A DNA stretch of 64,000 bases from JABWCE01 sp964617955 (GCA_964617955.1 CAZTXB010000012.1:1-64000), one strand, 5' to 3'; counted from the first letter of the stretch, positions 1-8,882 are shown. Translations and numbers: made by a program. The notes: generated by a model from the letters alone, not told the origin.

Positions 1-53
1 AAGCTAATGTGAACCTAATCATATCAAGCTTTGAAGTGTTTTTCAGCAGGCCC
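1..53. mobile_element. Right end of a MITE-like inverted-repeat element (cut by window edge)
   Basis: These 53 bases match the last 53 bases of the complete element at 11200-11434 at 47 of 53 positions by eye. They end in the same terminal sequence, TTTTTCAGCAGGCCC. The left part lies outside the window, so the target duplication cannot be tested. No protein is encoded. The copy lies downstream of yqgE. Confidence 0.75.
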
Positions 54-93
54 TATAGAGTAACACTACAAAAGCTTAAGGTATAAAAAGGGC

Positions 94-639
94 CTAATTT
101 AATTGTGGATCCACCGGCGAATTGGCTAACATGGCAAATGTGCCTCCCAAGGCCTGCATCCTTTGTTTCCATAACTTATCAGCCGTTTGTTCAAACACGC
201 CTTCAATATCGGCCTGAGTCACAATCCAGGTGTTGTTTTCAATTTCCTCTTCAAGTTGTCCGGCATCCCAGCCTGAATAGCCGATATAAAATCTAAGATT
301 TTCCTTTTCGATGCTGCCATTTTTAACCCGCTCGGTCATTTCTTTAAAATCGCCTCCCCAATACAAGCCAGGAAGTACTTTAACGGCGTGTTTTACCGGC
401 TGCTTGCCCCTGTACAGGAAATGCAGCGAATTGTGAGAAACCGGTCCGCCCTGATACAACTTATGCGAAAGGGGAATATGTTCCAAAATTTCAGAAACGG
501 CCACATTTAACTCATGGTTGAGCACAAAACCTATGCAACCGCTTTCATTTTTTTCTACAATCAAAATCACGGTTCTTCCGAAAGCCGGATCCTTGATAAA
601 GGGCTCAGAAATTAAAAAAGTTCCTTTTTCAATTTTCAT
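94..639 (-). CDS. YqgE/AlgH family protein (DUF179)
   Basis: This 181-residue cytoplasmic protein belongs to the YqgE/AlgH family, whose biochemical function is not established. It shows the family pattern: an N-terminal segment with GTFLISEP and DPAFGRTVILI, then the GCIGFVLN motif, then a GGPV segment. The C-terminal half contains FYIGYSGWDAGQLEEEI, also typical. The frame is open 16 codons further upstream to 687, but homologues start close to the MKIEKGTFL position, so I place the start at 639. It lies 127 bp downstream of gap on the same strand and is probably transcribed separately or by read-through. Confidence 0.9.
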   Translation of the reverse strand: MKIEKGTFLISEPFIKDPAFGRTVILIVEKNESGCIGFVLNHELNVAVSEILEHIPLSHKLYQGGPVSHNSLHFLYRGKQPVKHAVKVLPGLYWGGDFKEMTERVKNGSIEKENLRFYIGYSGWDAGQLEEEIENNTWIVTQADIEGVFEQTADKLWKQRMQALGGTFAMLANSPVDPQLN

Positions 640-766
640 AAAGTTAAATACGTGAATAGACGCCAAAAGGTTTGGACAGATTTCCATTTTTCTGTAAGAT
701 TTTCAGAAACCTTGACCTGGCGATACTGTTAAAAGGGCCTGTTAACGGCTTTGGAATGGTGTCGGT

Positions 767-1756
767 TTAGTGAGGTCCAATGCATCCAATCACATCGGCC
801 AAACGGCTTGAGTAACCCGCTTCATTGTCGTACCAGCCCACCACCTTAGCCGTATTTCCAATGACCATGGTGAGTTGACTGTCGAATATACAGCTGTGGG
901 TATTGCCTATAATGTCGATGGACACTATCGGGTCGGAGGTGTACTCGATGATGCCTTTAAAAGCCTGCTCAGAGGCCGTTTTAAAAGCCAAATTAATTTC
1001 TTCTACCGTGGCTTGTTTTTTTAGCACGCAGGTAAAATCGGTGAGTGAGCCATCAGGAACCGGAACCCTCATAGAGTTCCCGTTGAGTTTGCCATTCAGG
1101 TGTGGCAGAACCAAGCCAACCGCTTTGGCCGCGCCGGTACTTGTTGGAATAATATTGTAGGCGGCGGCTCTGGCCCTTCGGAGGTCGCGGTGGGGGGCAT
1201 CCTGCAAATTTTGGTCGGCGGTATAGGCATGCACGGTGGTGATAAATCCATTTTCTACGCCAAAGGCATCGTCCATCACTTTTACCATGGGGGCCAAACA
1301 GTTGGTGGTACAGGAGGCGTTAGAAATAATCACCTCGCTGCCATTCAAACTTTTGTCATTTACTCCGAGCACCACTGTTTTGAGGTCGCCCGTTCCGGGG
1401 GCCGAAATAATTACTTTTTTCGCTCCGGAGGTAATATGTGCCATGGCTTTTGAGGTGTCGGTAAAGAGTCCGGTGCATTCCAAAACCACATCAATGCCCA
1501 ATTGGGCCCATGGCAAATTTGCCGGGTCTCTTTCCTTCAGGGCTTTAATTCTTTTATTGCCTACCACCAGAAACTCGTTTTCAGTACTCACGTCGGCCTT
1601 GAATTTTCCATGTACCGAATCGTATTTAAGGAGGTGGGCCAAGGTGTGGATATCGGTTAAGTCATTGATGGCAATAACCTCAATATTAGGGTTATTGAGT
1701 AAAAATTTAAAAGTGAGTCGGCCGATTCTACCAAAGCCGTTGATGGCAATTTTCAT
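767..1756 (-). CDS. gap: Glyceraldehyde-3-phosphate dehydrogenase, type I
   Basis: This enzyme oxidises glyceraldehyde 3-phosphate to 1,3-bisphosphoglycerate with NAD in central glycolysis. The 329-residue length is normal for type I GAPDH. The N-terminal Rossmann motif NGFGRIGR is at residues 6-13 and Asp32 suggests an NAD preference. The catalytic motif SNASCTTNC places the nucleophile at Cys149, as in the classical numbering. The C-terminal WYDNEAGYSSR segment is intact. A hairpin lies in the leader about 25 bp upstream of the start. No neighbouring glycolytic genes are present. Confidence 0.97.
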   Translation of the reverse strand: MKIAINGFGRIGRLTFKFLLNNPNIEVIAINDLTDIHTLAHLLKYDSVHGKFKADVSTENEFLVVGNKRIKALKERDPANLPWAQLGIDVVLECTGLFTDTSKAMAHITSGAKKVIISAPGTGDLKTVVLGVNDKSLNGSEVIISNASCTTNCLAPMVKVMDDAFGVENGFITTVHAYTADQNLQDAPHRDLRRARAAAYNIIPTSTGAAKAVGLVLPHLNGKLNGNSMRVPVPDGSLTDFTCVLKKQATVEEINLAFKTASEQAFKGIIEYTSDPIVSIDIIGNTHSCIFDSQLTMVIGNTAKVVGWYDNEAGYSSRLADVIGCIGPH

Positions 1757-2091
1757 ATGTTCTTAATATTTATTGTTTAAACAGGGACTTTATGGAAGTC
1801 CTCTGTTATTTGTGTTGCTTGTACGCTTAACGGTCATTCTGTATTTTATTCCTGTTATTTTTTTTAGTGCTTTTCGTCCTCAAATACCCTCTTTCCATGG
1901 CCTAGGGTAAGCGTGAATGAAGAGGGGCATTACAAAATGACAGCATTAAAAATTGGACTTCAAACTTACATCAATTGCGATGAATAAAAAAGAGAAACCC
2001 AGGGGAGGCAGCAAGTTAGGCGGAGAGTAAAATACTGAAAAACAGAGCACTAGGCTAGTAAAATTCTTATAAAAAATAAATAGTTTAAGTA
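1757..2091. other. Intergenic region upstream of gap
   Basis: About 335 bp separate gap from the tRNA-Glu promoter and I see no coding sequence here. The part nearest gap holds an imperfect hairpin at 1782-1805 (CAGGGACTT paired with AAGTCCTCTG, one bulged base). It would lie in the 5' leader of the gap transcript. I could not find a convincing TAnnTTTG box for gap. Confidence 0.5.
1782..1805 (-). promoter_or_regulatory. Hairpin in the gap leader
   Basis: A stem of nine base pairs with one bulged T and a 5-base loop ends about 25 bp before the gap start codon. It lacks a following T-run, so it does not look like a terminator. It could affect mRNA stability or translation; this is inference only. 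Confidence 0.3.
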
Positions 2092-2122
2092 TTTGCAATT
2101 GGGTTAAAAAATTTTATTTTTG
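2092..2122 (+). promoter_or_regulatory. Bacteroidota-type promoter of tRNA-Glu
   Basis: TTTG at 2092-2095 is followed after exactly 19 bases by TATTTTTG at 2115-2122. This matches the known Bacteroidota primary sigma consensus (TTTG, 19-21 bp, TAnnTTTG). The tRNA begins 15 bases after the box. Confidence 0.8.
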
Positions 2123-2137
2123 CAATCCTTAAAAGAT

Positions 2138-2212
2138 GGTCCCTTCGTCTATCGGTTAGGACACCAGGTTTTCATCCTGGTAAGAGGGGTTCGACTCCCC
2201 TAGGGACTACCA
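2138..2212 (+). tRNA. tRNA-Glu (anticodon TTC)
   Basis: The sequence folds as a complete cloverleaf. The acceptor stem GGTCCCT pairs with AGGGACT (one G-T pair at the end). The anticodon stem CCAGG/CCTGG carries the loop TTTTCAT with anticodon TTC. The T arm AGGGG-TTCGACT-CCCCT is intact. The 3' CCA is encoded at 2210-2212. A Bacteroidota promoter lies upstream and a terminator follows. Confidence 0.97.
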
Positions 2213-2222
2213 TTCCAAACAC

Positions 2223-2255
2223 AAACCCTCTGAGATTCAGGGGGTTTTGTTTTTT
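2223..2255 (+). terminator. Rho-independent terminator of tRNA-Glu
   Basis: AAACCCTCTGA pairs with TCAGGGGGTTT around a 3-base loop (2223-2247), followed by a T-rich tract. It starts 11 bases after the tRNA CCA end. Confidence 0.8.
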
Positions 2256-2375
2256 AAATAGTTATACGGGACATTTTGCGGGGCACTTTGAAGGCTTCTG
2301 AACCTTATTTTAGGATTATTAATATTTCTAAAAGCAATAGGGGAGTATTACAATAACCTTTTAAAATTTGGAGTT

Positions 2376-2403
2376 CCCGCTCAAAGCAAGCGGGATTTTT
2401 TTT
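2376..2403 (+). terminator. Possible rho-independent terminator
   Basis: The 6-bp stem CCCGCT/AGCGGG with a 7-base loop is followed by A and eight T residues. It lies between tRNA-Glu and the YHYH gene and may act as a second terminator of the tRNA unit. No gene ends immediately before it. Confidence 0.5.
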
Positions 2404-2485
2404 GTCCCAAGGAAAAAAATTTAACTGAAGCGAGGGATAGCAAAACAAATGTCGTCTAACCTAAAACAATAGAAACTCATAAAAC

Positions 2486-3859
2486 ATGGTAAAAAAAATT
2501 TCTTTCGTATCGCTACTTTTGGTCAGTATCCTCTGCAAGGCACAATTGAGTCCTGCAATCACCTCCTGGCTGCAAAACAAAACCGTGCTTGGAAGCTATT
2601 ATACAGCTTCAGGAGGGTCTACGCCAATTCCCATGACCGTTCCAGCCAATTGTCAGGAGATCAGTTATTCCGCCGATTGGGTCTATATAAAAACCCGTGG
2701 CATACCCGCATATCCTACCGGTGTGTTTACCGGCGATGGAAACACCAATTTGGCCGGCGACCAAAATGCCATTTATAAAATTTCTTTAAAACCTCTAGAA
2801 AATACAGGGACCCCGGTTGCCACTTCCCTTAGCAATAATGGGATTTTTATAAATGGGGTTTCTTTATTTGATTGGCAAGATGGGGTAAAATATTATGCCT
2901 CGGCTACCAATGGAATTTGTGGTGGCCCTCCCGGAAACCCTGCTTGCCCAATGGGGTACAAAGCATCATGGAACAGAGATGCCGTACCGGCTGAAAAATT
3001 AGGTTTTGACTGTGCAAAAGGTCATCCTGCAGGTACGAACTATCACCACCATCAAAATCCAAGTGCATTCAAACACGATGGTCAATCTTCCATCAGTTGG
3101 TCAAACATTTGCGCCACATACAATTCAGATGGCTTATACACCCTGGATTCGACCGCTCATTCACCCCTCATAGGTTTTGCCTATGACGGCTATCCTATTT
3201 ATGGCGCTTACGGTTATAAAAACCTTGATGGAACCGGTGGAATTGTGAGAATGCGTTCAAGCTACAGTTTAAAAAATCACACAACCAGAGCCAATGGACC
3301 CGATGTGGGATCAACCAAAGGGACACAAACTTTTTTTAACGGGTATTTTAAGGAGGACTATGAATATATCGCCAGTACCGATCCCGATCGCCTGGATGAA
3401 CACAATGGCCGCACCTGTGTGACCCCGGAGTTTCCTAAAGGAACCTATGCCTATTTTGCGACTATAAACGCTGACCGTTCATCTGCTTATCCCTACCTCA
3501 TCGGGCCAACATTTAAAGGAACAAAAACAGCTTCAAAAGTAACCGGCATTACAGAGGCGGTTACTGTTTACACGCCAAGTTCGGCAGGGGTTTTTAAAAC
3601 CAGCCCTAACCATTTGAGTGTTAATATTTTCCCTAATCCCTCCGAAGATTTTATTGCCGTACAAATCAATGGGCTCAATAAAGAAAATTTAAAAATTGAA
3701 ATGTTCGATTTAGGGGGAAAACTCATTCAGACTTCAAGCTTAAATGCCGGGGCCACGCTGTCGTATATCGATATAAGAACGCTTTATGCCGGAAACTACT
3801 TAATTAATATTTCTGGCGAAACGACTTCTTCAAGCCACAAAATTGTAATTTCTAAATAG
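2486..3859 (+). CDS. Secreted YHYH-domain protein with T9SS type A sorting domain
   Basis: This 457-residue protein has a signal peptide (MVKKISFVSLLLVSILCKAQ). A YHYH domain follows, marked by the NYHHHQNPSAF motif near residues 185-195 and by IGFAYDGYPIYGAYGY near 230-245. The last 80 residues form a T9SS type A sorting domain (NIFPNPSEDF near residue 382, ending in a basic tail). YHYH domains have no assigned biochemical role that I know of; the clustered histidines suggest metal binding, which is inference. The protein is predicted to be exported through the T9SS to the cell surface or medium. A strong terminator follows. Confidence 0.9.
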   Translation: MVKKISFVSLLLVSILCKAQLSPAITSWLQNKTVLGSYYTASGGSTPIPMTVPANCQEISYSADWVYIKTRGIPAYPTGVFTGDGNTNLAGDQNAIYKISLKPLENTGTPVATSLSNNGIFINGVSLFDWQDGVKYYASATNGICGGPPGNPACPMGYKASWNRDAVPAEKLGFDCAKGHPAGTNYHHHQNPSAFKHDGQSSISWSNICATYNSDGLYTLDSTAHSPLIGFAYDGYPIYGAYGYKNLDGTGGIVRMRSSYSLKNHTTRANGPDVGSTKGTQTFFNGYFKEDYEYIASTDPDRLDEHNGRTCVTPEFPKGTYAYFATINADRSSAYPYLIGPTFKGTKTASKVTGITEAVTVYTPSSAGVFKTSPNHLSVNIFPNPSEDFIAVQINGLNKENLKIEMFDLGGKLIQTSSLNAGATLSYIDIRTLYAGNYLINISGETTSSSHKIVISK

Positions 3860-3881
3860 TATAGCTGATTTACCTTTTCGA

Positions 3882-3919
3882 AAAGCTGTTGGAGTGTAAA
3901 CTTCAACAGCTTTTTTTTT
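3882..3919 (+). terminator. Rho-independent terminator of the YHYH gene
   Basis: AAAGCTGTTG pairs with CAACAGCTTT around GAGTGTAAACTT-type loop sequence, followed by a run of T residues. It begins 23 bases after the stop codon. Confidence 0.85.
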
Positions 3920-4183
3920 AATATGTTAGCAAGCTAATATTAACATAAAAAGAATCTTTTTTCTATGTGAAAGCAGGTCATCACAGACTTTAACATGACC
4001 TATAAGGAAACGATTGAGAGGAACCTAAGAATAAGCGGGTGATCGCATTAGCCAAACATCCGCGATTCAAAAAACAATTGTGGTAGAGTAACTGTTCATT
4101 TTTAAAACTCGCCACTGCTTGATGCCGAGAACAAGAAAAATCAACCCTAAAAGACCACAGCGAAACATAAAACGATATATGTA
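3920..4183. other. Intergenic region before the methyltransferase gene
   Basis: About 260 bp lie between the terminator and the methyltransferase start. I see no gene, no RNA and no clear promoter box. Short open stretches are interrupted by stops in all frames, so any former coding sequence is not recognisable. Confidence 0.4.
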
Positions 4184-4813
4184 ATGGAAAATTTTAATCG
4201 GAAACAACATTGGGAGAATATCTATCATACGAAAGACCTCAAAGAAGTAAGTTGGTTTCAGTCGATACCAGAAACTTCCCTATACTTTTTTGAACAATTT
4301 AAAGTGCCAAGCTCTGCAAAAGTGATTGACATAGGAGGCGGCGACAGTTATTTAGTTGACTATCTGCTCGAATTAGGCTATCAACACATTTCTGTTCTTG
4401 ACATTTCTGCGGCAGCCATTGAGAGAGCAAAACGACGACTAGGAGTAAAAGCAAAAAATGTAAAGTGGATAGTAGCTGATGCAGCGACTTTTCAGCCGAC
4501 AGAGCAATATGACTTTTGGCATGACCGAGCAGCCTTTCACTTTTTGACGGACGAACAAGAAATTTCAAACTACCTTGAAACGGCTGAACAAAATATAAAC
4601 CCTGCCGGTGTTTTGGTAATCGGCACATTCTCGGAACAAGGTCCGAAGAAATGCAGTGGTATAGAAATAAAGCAATATTCTGAAACGACAATGTCTAACC
4701 GACTGAAGGGGTATTTTGAGAAAATTAAATGCATAACAGTTGACCATAAAACGCCATTCGATACGCTTCAGAATTTTGTTTTTTGCAGTTTCAGAAAGTT
4801 AAAAACGATTTAA
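4184..4813 (+). CDS. Class I SAM-dependent methyltransferase
   Basis: The 209-residue protein has the class I methyltransferase fold signature. Motif I VIDIGGGDS is at residues 47-55 and the acidic ribose-binding residue is Asp73 in VLDIS. A post-I motif follows at VADA near 97-100. The segment DFWHDRAAFHFLTD (about 115-128) resembles the substrate-side motif of small-molecule methyltransferases. The substrate cannot be told from sequence. Long spacers on both sides and the lack of an operon partner suggest a standalone accessory gene. There is no signal peptide, so it is cytoplasmic. Confidence 0.85.
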   Translation: MENFNRKQHWENIYHTKDLKEVSWFQSIPETSLYFFEQFKVPSSAKVIDIGGGDSYLVDYLLELGYQHISVLDISAAAIERAKRRLGVKAKNVKWIVADAATFQPTEQYDFWHDRAAFHFLTDEQEISNYLETAEQNINPAGVLVIGTFSEQGPKKCSGIEIKQYSETTMSNRLKGYFEKIKCITVDHKTPFDTLQNFVFCSFRKLKTI

Positions 4814-5035
4814 TCTGGCAAAAGATAATGGATGCGAGATGCGATGAAACAGGTTTAACAAAATTGGCAGTTTTTTTCTGATAGGAATCTAGTGACGAAT
4901 ATTAATTTGGCTTTGTGAATTAACATTTGTGGTGAAAGTTACCAACCCCTTTAAACCGGTAAAATTTAAATTTTTTAGCAACCCGAGAAACTCATAAAAA
5001 TGTCCGGAACCAAAAAGATTTTAGAGCCGTAAACC

Positions 5036-5734
5036 TTACAAATGTTCGGTCACTATTTCATTGAGCCCTTTATCGCGCTTCATAAAAGTAAATTTTCCCT
5101 TTGAGAAATTATTTACAGGCCAACCGCCCCACAACACGATATTGCCATTGGCATCCTTGTAATTATAAGCCGCGCTGGTTTCTTCATCAAATTCCCAAAT
5201 CATGGTATTCCTTTCCTTCGTATTATCGCCTTTTGGAAAGCTTACCTTCACATTCAAAAACTTATGGTAAATGGTTTGCTGCAACCAACCGCTGCCGACA
5301 CCGAAAATGGTAAGTATGTCTTTTAATCCGCCGGCCAGGGCAGTGGCCTGCAGTTTAGCTTCTACAGTAAAACGGGTTGGATTCCCTGCTTCCACAAAAA
5401 ATTCTCCGGTATTAAATCTAAAATTTGCATAGTCAAAGGCCTGTTTTATTTTGGCGGAGGCGGTAACCCAATTGCTTCCTCCATATACGGTATAGGTAAA
5501 CATGGGTCCCTGAGTGCCCAGCATTCCATTGTCGTCGGTGAGTTGTATGCAGGTTACCGGAAATGCCACTTTATTCAAGATGTCGATGCCTGAATCGTTC
5601 GTAGCTGCTATCAGTTGCCAAGTGCCTTGCATTAAGGTCTTTGTTGGCAGTTCGGTTTCTTCCAGCTTACAACTTTTTATAACAAAAAGCGAAAACAAGA
5701 GCAGGATTCCAAGTTGAATTTTATTCTTTATCAT
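5036..5734 (-). CDS. Predicted lipoprotein of unknown function
   Basis: The 232-residue protein starts with a lipoprotein signal peptide ending in VIKSC, with lipidation predicted at Cys22. After it comes a segment (LMQGTWQLIAATND) resembling the first strand of lipocalin-like domains seen in many Bacteroidota lipoproteins. The rest is beta-rich and I do not recognise a family. Lys follows the lipidated Cys, and no acidic surface-export signal is obvious, so its side of the outer membrane is open. A TACTTTTG promoter box lies 35 bp upstream. Confidence 0.75.
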   Translation of the reverse strand: MIKNKIQLGILLLFSLFVIKSCKLEETELPTKTLMQGTWQLIAATNDSGIDILNKVAFPVTCIQLTDDNGMLGTQGPMFTYTVYGGSNWVTASAKIKQAFDYANFRFNTGEFFVEAGNPTRFTVEAKLQATALAGGLKDILTIFGVGSGWLQQTIYHKFLNVKVSFPKGDNTKERNTMIWEFDEETSAAYNYKDANGNIVLWGGWPVNNFSKGKFTFMKRDKGLNEIVTEHL

Positions 5735-5769
5735 GTTTATTTTATTATTAAAATGCGCTAATCAGACAT

Positions 5770-5777
5770 CAAAAGTA
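5770..5777 (-). promoter_or_regulatory. -7 box of the lipoprotein gene
   Basis: TACTTTTG on the minus strand fits TAnnTTTG, 35 bp before the start codon at 5734. Confidence 0.5.
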
Positions 5778-5960
5778 GGGTAATTATTGCAAATACCCAA
5801 TGGTGAAGGTTTTACAAATAAACCTTAGGCAAAAGCAGAAAAATATGTAGAGGGGTTTGCTGTTTGGGGATGCAAATTATTCCTTTAAATTTGTGGGAGT
5901 AAGTGAGTGTACTTTCTTAAAAATCGCACCTTTAGGATCGACTACACTTAGCCATATCCA

Positions 5961-6542
5961 ATGCAACTTCCCTTCATTATAATGCTATTGGGGCTTGGTT
6001 CCTGCACATCCATTTTGAAGGATAAAAAAAGCGTAGACAAAATGAAAGAAGGGGTTAAAAAAGAGACATCCATTTTGCCGAGTATTGGAAAAAAAATTCA
6101 AGGAGACTTTTTCGGGGATGAACGTAGATACCTGGCAACTGGTACTAAAGTTAAGCCGGGCGAAGGAAATCCTTTAGAAGATGGAACGCCTGACGGATAT
6201 GAAGTTAAATTTTCGGGCCATCCACTGAACTCAATAAAAGTAGGTTGTTGCGACATTCGCCTGGTCAATGAAGGTGACCTAAATAATGACGAGGCAGACG
6301 AAATTTCAATATTTCAAGCACCTACAAATGGTTGCACCTACTCTATGACAACTTATTCATTCATAAAGGGGACTTGGAAACCAATCGTTGGGACATTTCT
6401 AATTCCAACTGATTGCGACCATATAAGCGATGAGGATTTGCAAAAAAGAATTTATAAAGAGCAAAACACGATTTACTATTACGAAACTGACCTCAATGAC
6501 GAGAATCGAAAATTGATTAAGAAAAAAGCAGGGCTAAATTGA
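5961..6542 (+). CDS. Predicted lipoprotein of unknown function
   Basis: The 193-residue protein begins MQLPFIIMLLGLGSC, a short lipoprotein signal with Cys15. The n-region has no Lys or Arg, which is unusual for a signal peptide. An in-frame stop at 5949 rules out a longer start. The body contains GTPDGYEVKFSGHPLNSIKVGCCDIRLVNEGD-type sequence with an acidic stretch (DLNNDEADE) that could bind calcium. I do not recognise the family. A TAAATTTG box sits about 70 bp upstream. It is a single gene between two convergent or opposite-strand units. Confidence 0.7.
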   Translation: MQLPFIIMLLGLGSCTSILKDKKSVDKMKEGVKKETSILPSIGKKIQGDFFGDERRYLATGTKVKPGEGNPLEDGTPDGYEVKFSGHPLNSIKVGCCDIRLVNEGDLNNDEADEISIFQAPTNGCTYSMTTYSFIKGTWKPIVGTFLIPTDCDHISDEDLQKRIYKEQNTIYYYETDLNDENRKLIKKKAGLN

Positions 6543-6631
6543 ACCAAAAGAGAATGACCGGAGATCACAGGGGTTCTCGTTCCATTCGAAATGGAATGCC
6601 ATTGTGGTAAGCTCCACCATGAGAGCGCAGC

Positions 6632-7537
6632 CTAATACTTAAGCAATTTTTTATTGAATGATAAGCCGCCGGCTGTGGTAATGCTCACGTAGTAAACCCC
6701 TGCCGACCATGACTCGGATTCTATAGGCACTAAACTTTCGTCAATATCTTTCCTTCCAAAAACCTCCTTGCCAACTTCATCATAAATTTTTAGGTTCCAG
6801 TTTTCCGATGCATTGAAATCAAAATAAACAGAAACTTCACCGTTGGCGGGGTTGGGAAAAATATTAAAGTTTGTAGATTGCAGGAGCGGTTTGTTGATAC
6901 CTGAAGTTGCAAATTCTATGATAAGTTCAGGCCATTTTGTTGAATCGGCATTATCGCTTGACGCAAAGACCAATGACTTATAGGGCGAGGGATTGACAAG
7001 TGAAAGCATGAATCCAAAATTTGTTGATGGATTTTTCACCATGTCCACGACCATATCGGTAACATCAATTTTAAGATCGGCGTGAGCATTAGTGACTCGT
7101 GGAACCACAATTTGATTTTTATTAGAAATTTTTGGTTGCTTACTCCAGGTAACACTTTTTTCTGTCCAGCTTTCGGCTATGCGACTCAACACCGATTCAT
7201 TCGTGCCGCTTTGTTCCCTGTGTTCTCCATTAAAAGAATGGGTATAGGGATTATTATACAATTTTAGGGTTGCCTTCGCTATCACTCCTGAGGGTAAACC
7301 CGATAAGTCGTATTCAATGAGAAGACCACTTTGATCATTTACGCCTGAATTTGTCCATGCATGGCAAAGCATCCGATCGTCGGCTCCCCAGTTCAGATTA
7401 TCGTATCCTAAATTTGACGATTGCCAAATAAATGCGTCTTTTCCTTGTGTGGCATTGTGCTTAAGGATAACGGTTTTTTGGGCCATAGTACCCGAAACAA
7501 AAAAGATCCCAAAGATTAGAAGTGCAAATTGTTTCAT
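6632..7537 (-). CDS. DNRLRE domain protein with T9SS type A sorting domain
   Basis: The 301-residue protein has a signal peptide ending around MAQ at residue 20. Residues about 22-215 form a DNRLRE-type beta domain. Its marks are the opening KTVILKHNATQGKDAFI, the ATLKLYNN strand and the SWTEKSVTWSKQP motif, features of surface proteins that bind or decorate polymers. Residues about 225-301 are a T9SS type A domain (NIFPNPANGEVSVYF, ending in KKLLKY). It is predicted to be exported to the cell surface or medium. A TAACTTTG box lies 16 bp upstream of the start. Confidence 0.9.
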   Translation of the reverse strand: MKQFALLIFGIFFVSGTMAQKTVILKHNATQGKDAFIWQSSNLGYDNLNWGADDRMLCHAWTNSGVNDQSGLLIEYDLSGLPSGVIAKATLKLYNNPYTHSFNGEHREQSGTNESVLSRIAESWTEKSVTWSKQPKISNKNQIVVPRVTNAHADLKIDVTDMVVDMVKNPSTNFGFMLSLVNPSPYKSLVFASSDNADSTKWPELIIEFATSGINKPLLQSTNFNIFPNPANGEVSVYFDFNASENWNLKIYDEVGKEVFGRKDIDESLVPIESESWSAGVYYVSITTAGGLSFNKKLLKY

Positions 7538-7553
7538 AATGTTAATATTTATT

Positions 7554-7561
7554 CAAAGTTA
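7554..7561 (-). promoter_or_regulatory. -7 box of the DNRLRE gene
   Basis: TAACTTTG on the minus strand matches TAnnTTTG perfectly and lies 16 bp before the start codon at 7537. Confidence 0.6.
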
Positions 7562-7686
7562 TTGAAAAGATAAACACCGTACAAGATTTTTTTATCGAAA
7601 ATTAAATGACCCGTTTCATCTGATTTTTGACAACAATCATAAAAACTTTTCACCTCATTAACTATTTTTGATAAAAATAATCAATC

Positions 7687-7869
7687 ATGAAACAGGAATT
7701 TCAAAGGCATGGATCTAATAATGCTGTTTATGGCTTCGGTCTTATTGGCTCAAGTATTTACTTTATCTCAAAGGCTAGCGGTTTTTGGCTGGGGGTTTTG
7801 GGCTTTTTGAAAGCGTTGGTTTGGCCGGCTATACTTATCTATGAGGCTCTTAAAACACTGGGCGCCTGA
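7687..7869 (+). CDS. Small 60-residue membrane protein
   Basis: This protein has a polar N-terminus (MKQEFQRHGSNNAVYG) and two hydrophobic segments, at residues about 16-32 and 35-55, suggesting a two-helix inner-membrane protein. I recall similar short conserved proteins in Bacteroidota, but there is no known function. The sequence is coherent, and a start codon with an upstream open spacer fits a real gene. It stands alone between a divergent T9SS gene and the DUF6624 gene. Confidence 0.7.
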   Translation: MKQEFQRHGSNNAVYGFGLIGSSIYFISKASGFWLGVLGFLKALVWPAILIYEALKTLGA

Positions 7870-8003
7870 ATGAAGTTATTAATGAATATGAATACAATTT
7901 GGAACACTTGCCCGGCTCCAAAAAGAGGTGTGATGAATGCTCGGTGCTATTGTGATTTCCTCCTGAAGCCCCCAAATAACATGCTCAAAATCAGCTTGAA
8001 ATT

Positions 8004-8882
8004 ATGAAAATCCGCAAAAAAATAGCATTCTTTTTTCTGTTATGTTTTAATTTTTGCTTTAGTCAAACTAAACAGTACGATTCCTTAATCAGCATAGCCG
8101 AGCAAGCATTCAACTCGAAGGATTACGGATCGGCAGTAGTTTATTTTAACAGGGCCTTCGATGAACTCGGGAGAAAGGGCAGACCAAAAGATAGGTATGC
8201 AGCAGCAATATCCTGGGCTATGCTAAATGAGAGCGATTCGGCCTTTTTAAATCTCTACAGGTTGGCAGATAAAACCAATTATCTTGAATTTCATTTACTG
8301 ATAACTGAAAAGAGGTTTGAATATTTGCATAAGGATTCAAGGTGGAATGAGCTTCTGAAAAAAATTAATCCGCTAAATGAAAACTACAACGATTCCTTGT
8401 CAAAAATCTTATTGTCAATAAGAGAGAGCGACCAAAAATATCGGATGATGTTAGATGCCGAAAGGCGACCTTATCGGCATGAAGCCAGTGATTCCTTTAA
8501 GTCGATTCTTAAAATGATGCGCCATCATGATTCCTTAAATTTACTTAAAGTCATTTCATTAATTGATAGCTTTGGTTGGCTCAGTCCAAATCAGGTGGGT
8601 CGTGAGGCAAATTCAGCACTATGGTTGGTCATTCAACACTCGGATTTGAAAACACAGTTAAAATATTTTCCAATGATGGAAGAAGCAGTTAAAAATGGTA
8701 AAGCCTTAAGAAGTCATCTCGCATATTTGGAAGATAGAATATTAATGAATCAAGGAAAAAAGCAACGGTATGGAACCCAGTATAAACTTAATGAAACCAG
8801 CAAACGGATGGAAATATGGAGTGTGGAAGACCCGATTAATCTGAACAGGCGAAGAGAATCTGTCGGACTGCCTCCTATGTAA
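8004..8882 (+). CDS. Secreted DUF6624 domain protein
   Basis: The 292-residue protein has a signal peptide (MKIRKKIAFFFLLCFNFCFSQ). Residues about 22-130 are helical and resemble a degenerate TPR region (AEQAFNSKDYGSAVVYFNRA). Residues about 140-290 match the DUF6624 pattern: DQKYRMML, then SFGWLSPNQVGREA, ALWLVIQHSD, AYLEDRILMNQGKKQRYGTQ. The function is unknown. The Gln/Tyr-Gly-Thr-Gln motif and the conserved WLVIQHSD are the recognisable hallmarks. It is predicted to be periplasmic. Confidence 0.8.
   Translation: MKIRKKIAFFFLLCFNFCFSQTKQYDSLISIAEQAFNSKDYGSAVVYFNRAFDELGRKGRPKDRYAAAISWAMLNESDSAFLNLYRLADKTNYLEFHLLITEKRFEYLHKDSRWNELLKKINPLNENYNDSLSKILLSIRESDQKYRMMLDAERRPYRHEASDSFKSILKMMRHHDSLNLLKVISLIDSFGWLSPNQVGREANSALWLVIQHSDLKTQLKYFPMMEEAVKNGKALRSHLAYLEDRILMNQGKKQRYGTQYKLNETSKRMEIWSVEDPINLNRRRESVGLPPM

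Noticed and set aside
1236..1766. Long open frame antisense to gap
   Set aside because: It is fully contained in the gap gene on the opposite strand, and its translation has no recognisable features; gap itself is complete and certain.
2213..2485. Integration site or integrase remnant next to tRNA-Glu
   Set aside because: I looked for a repeated tRNA 3' end and integrase-like sequence and found neither; only terminator-type hairpins are present.
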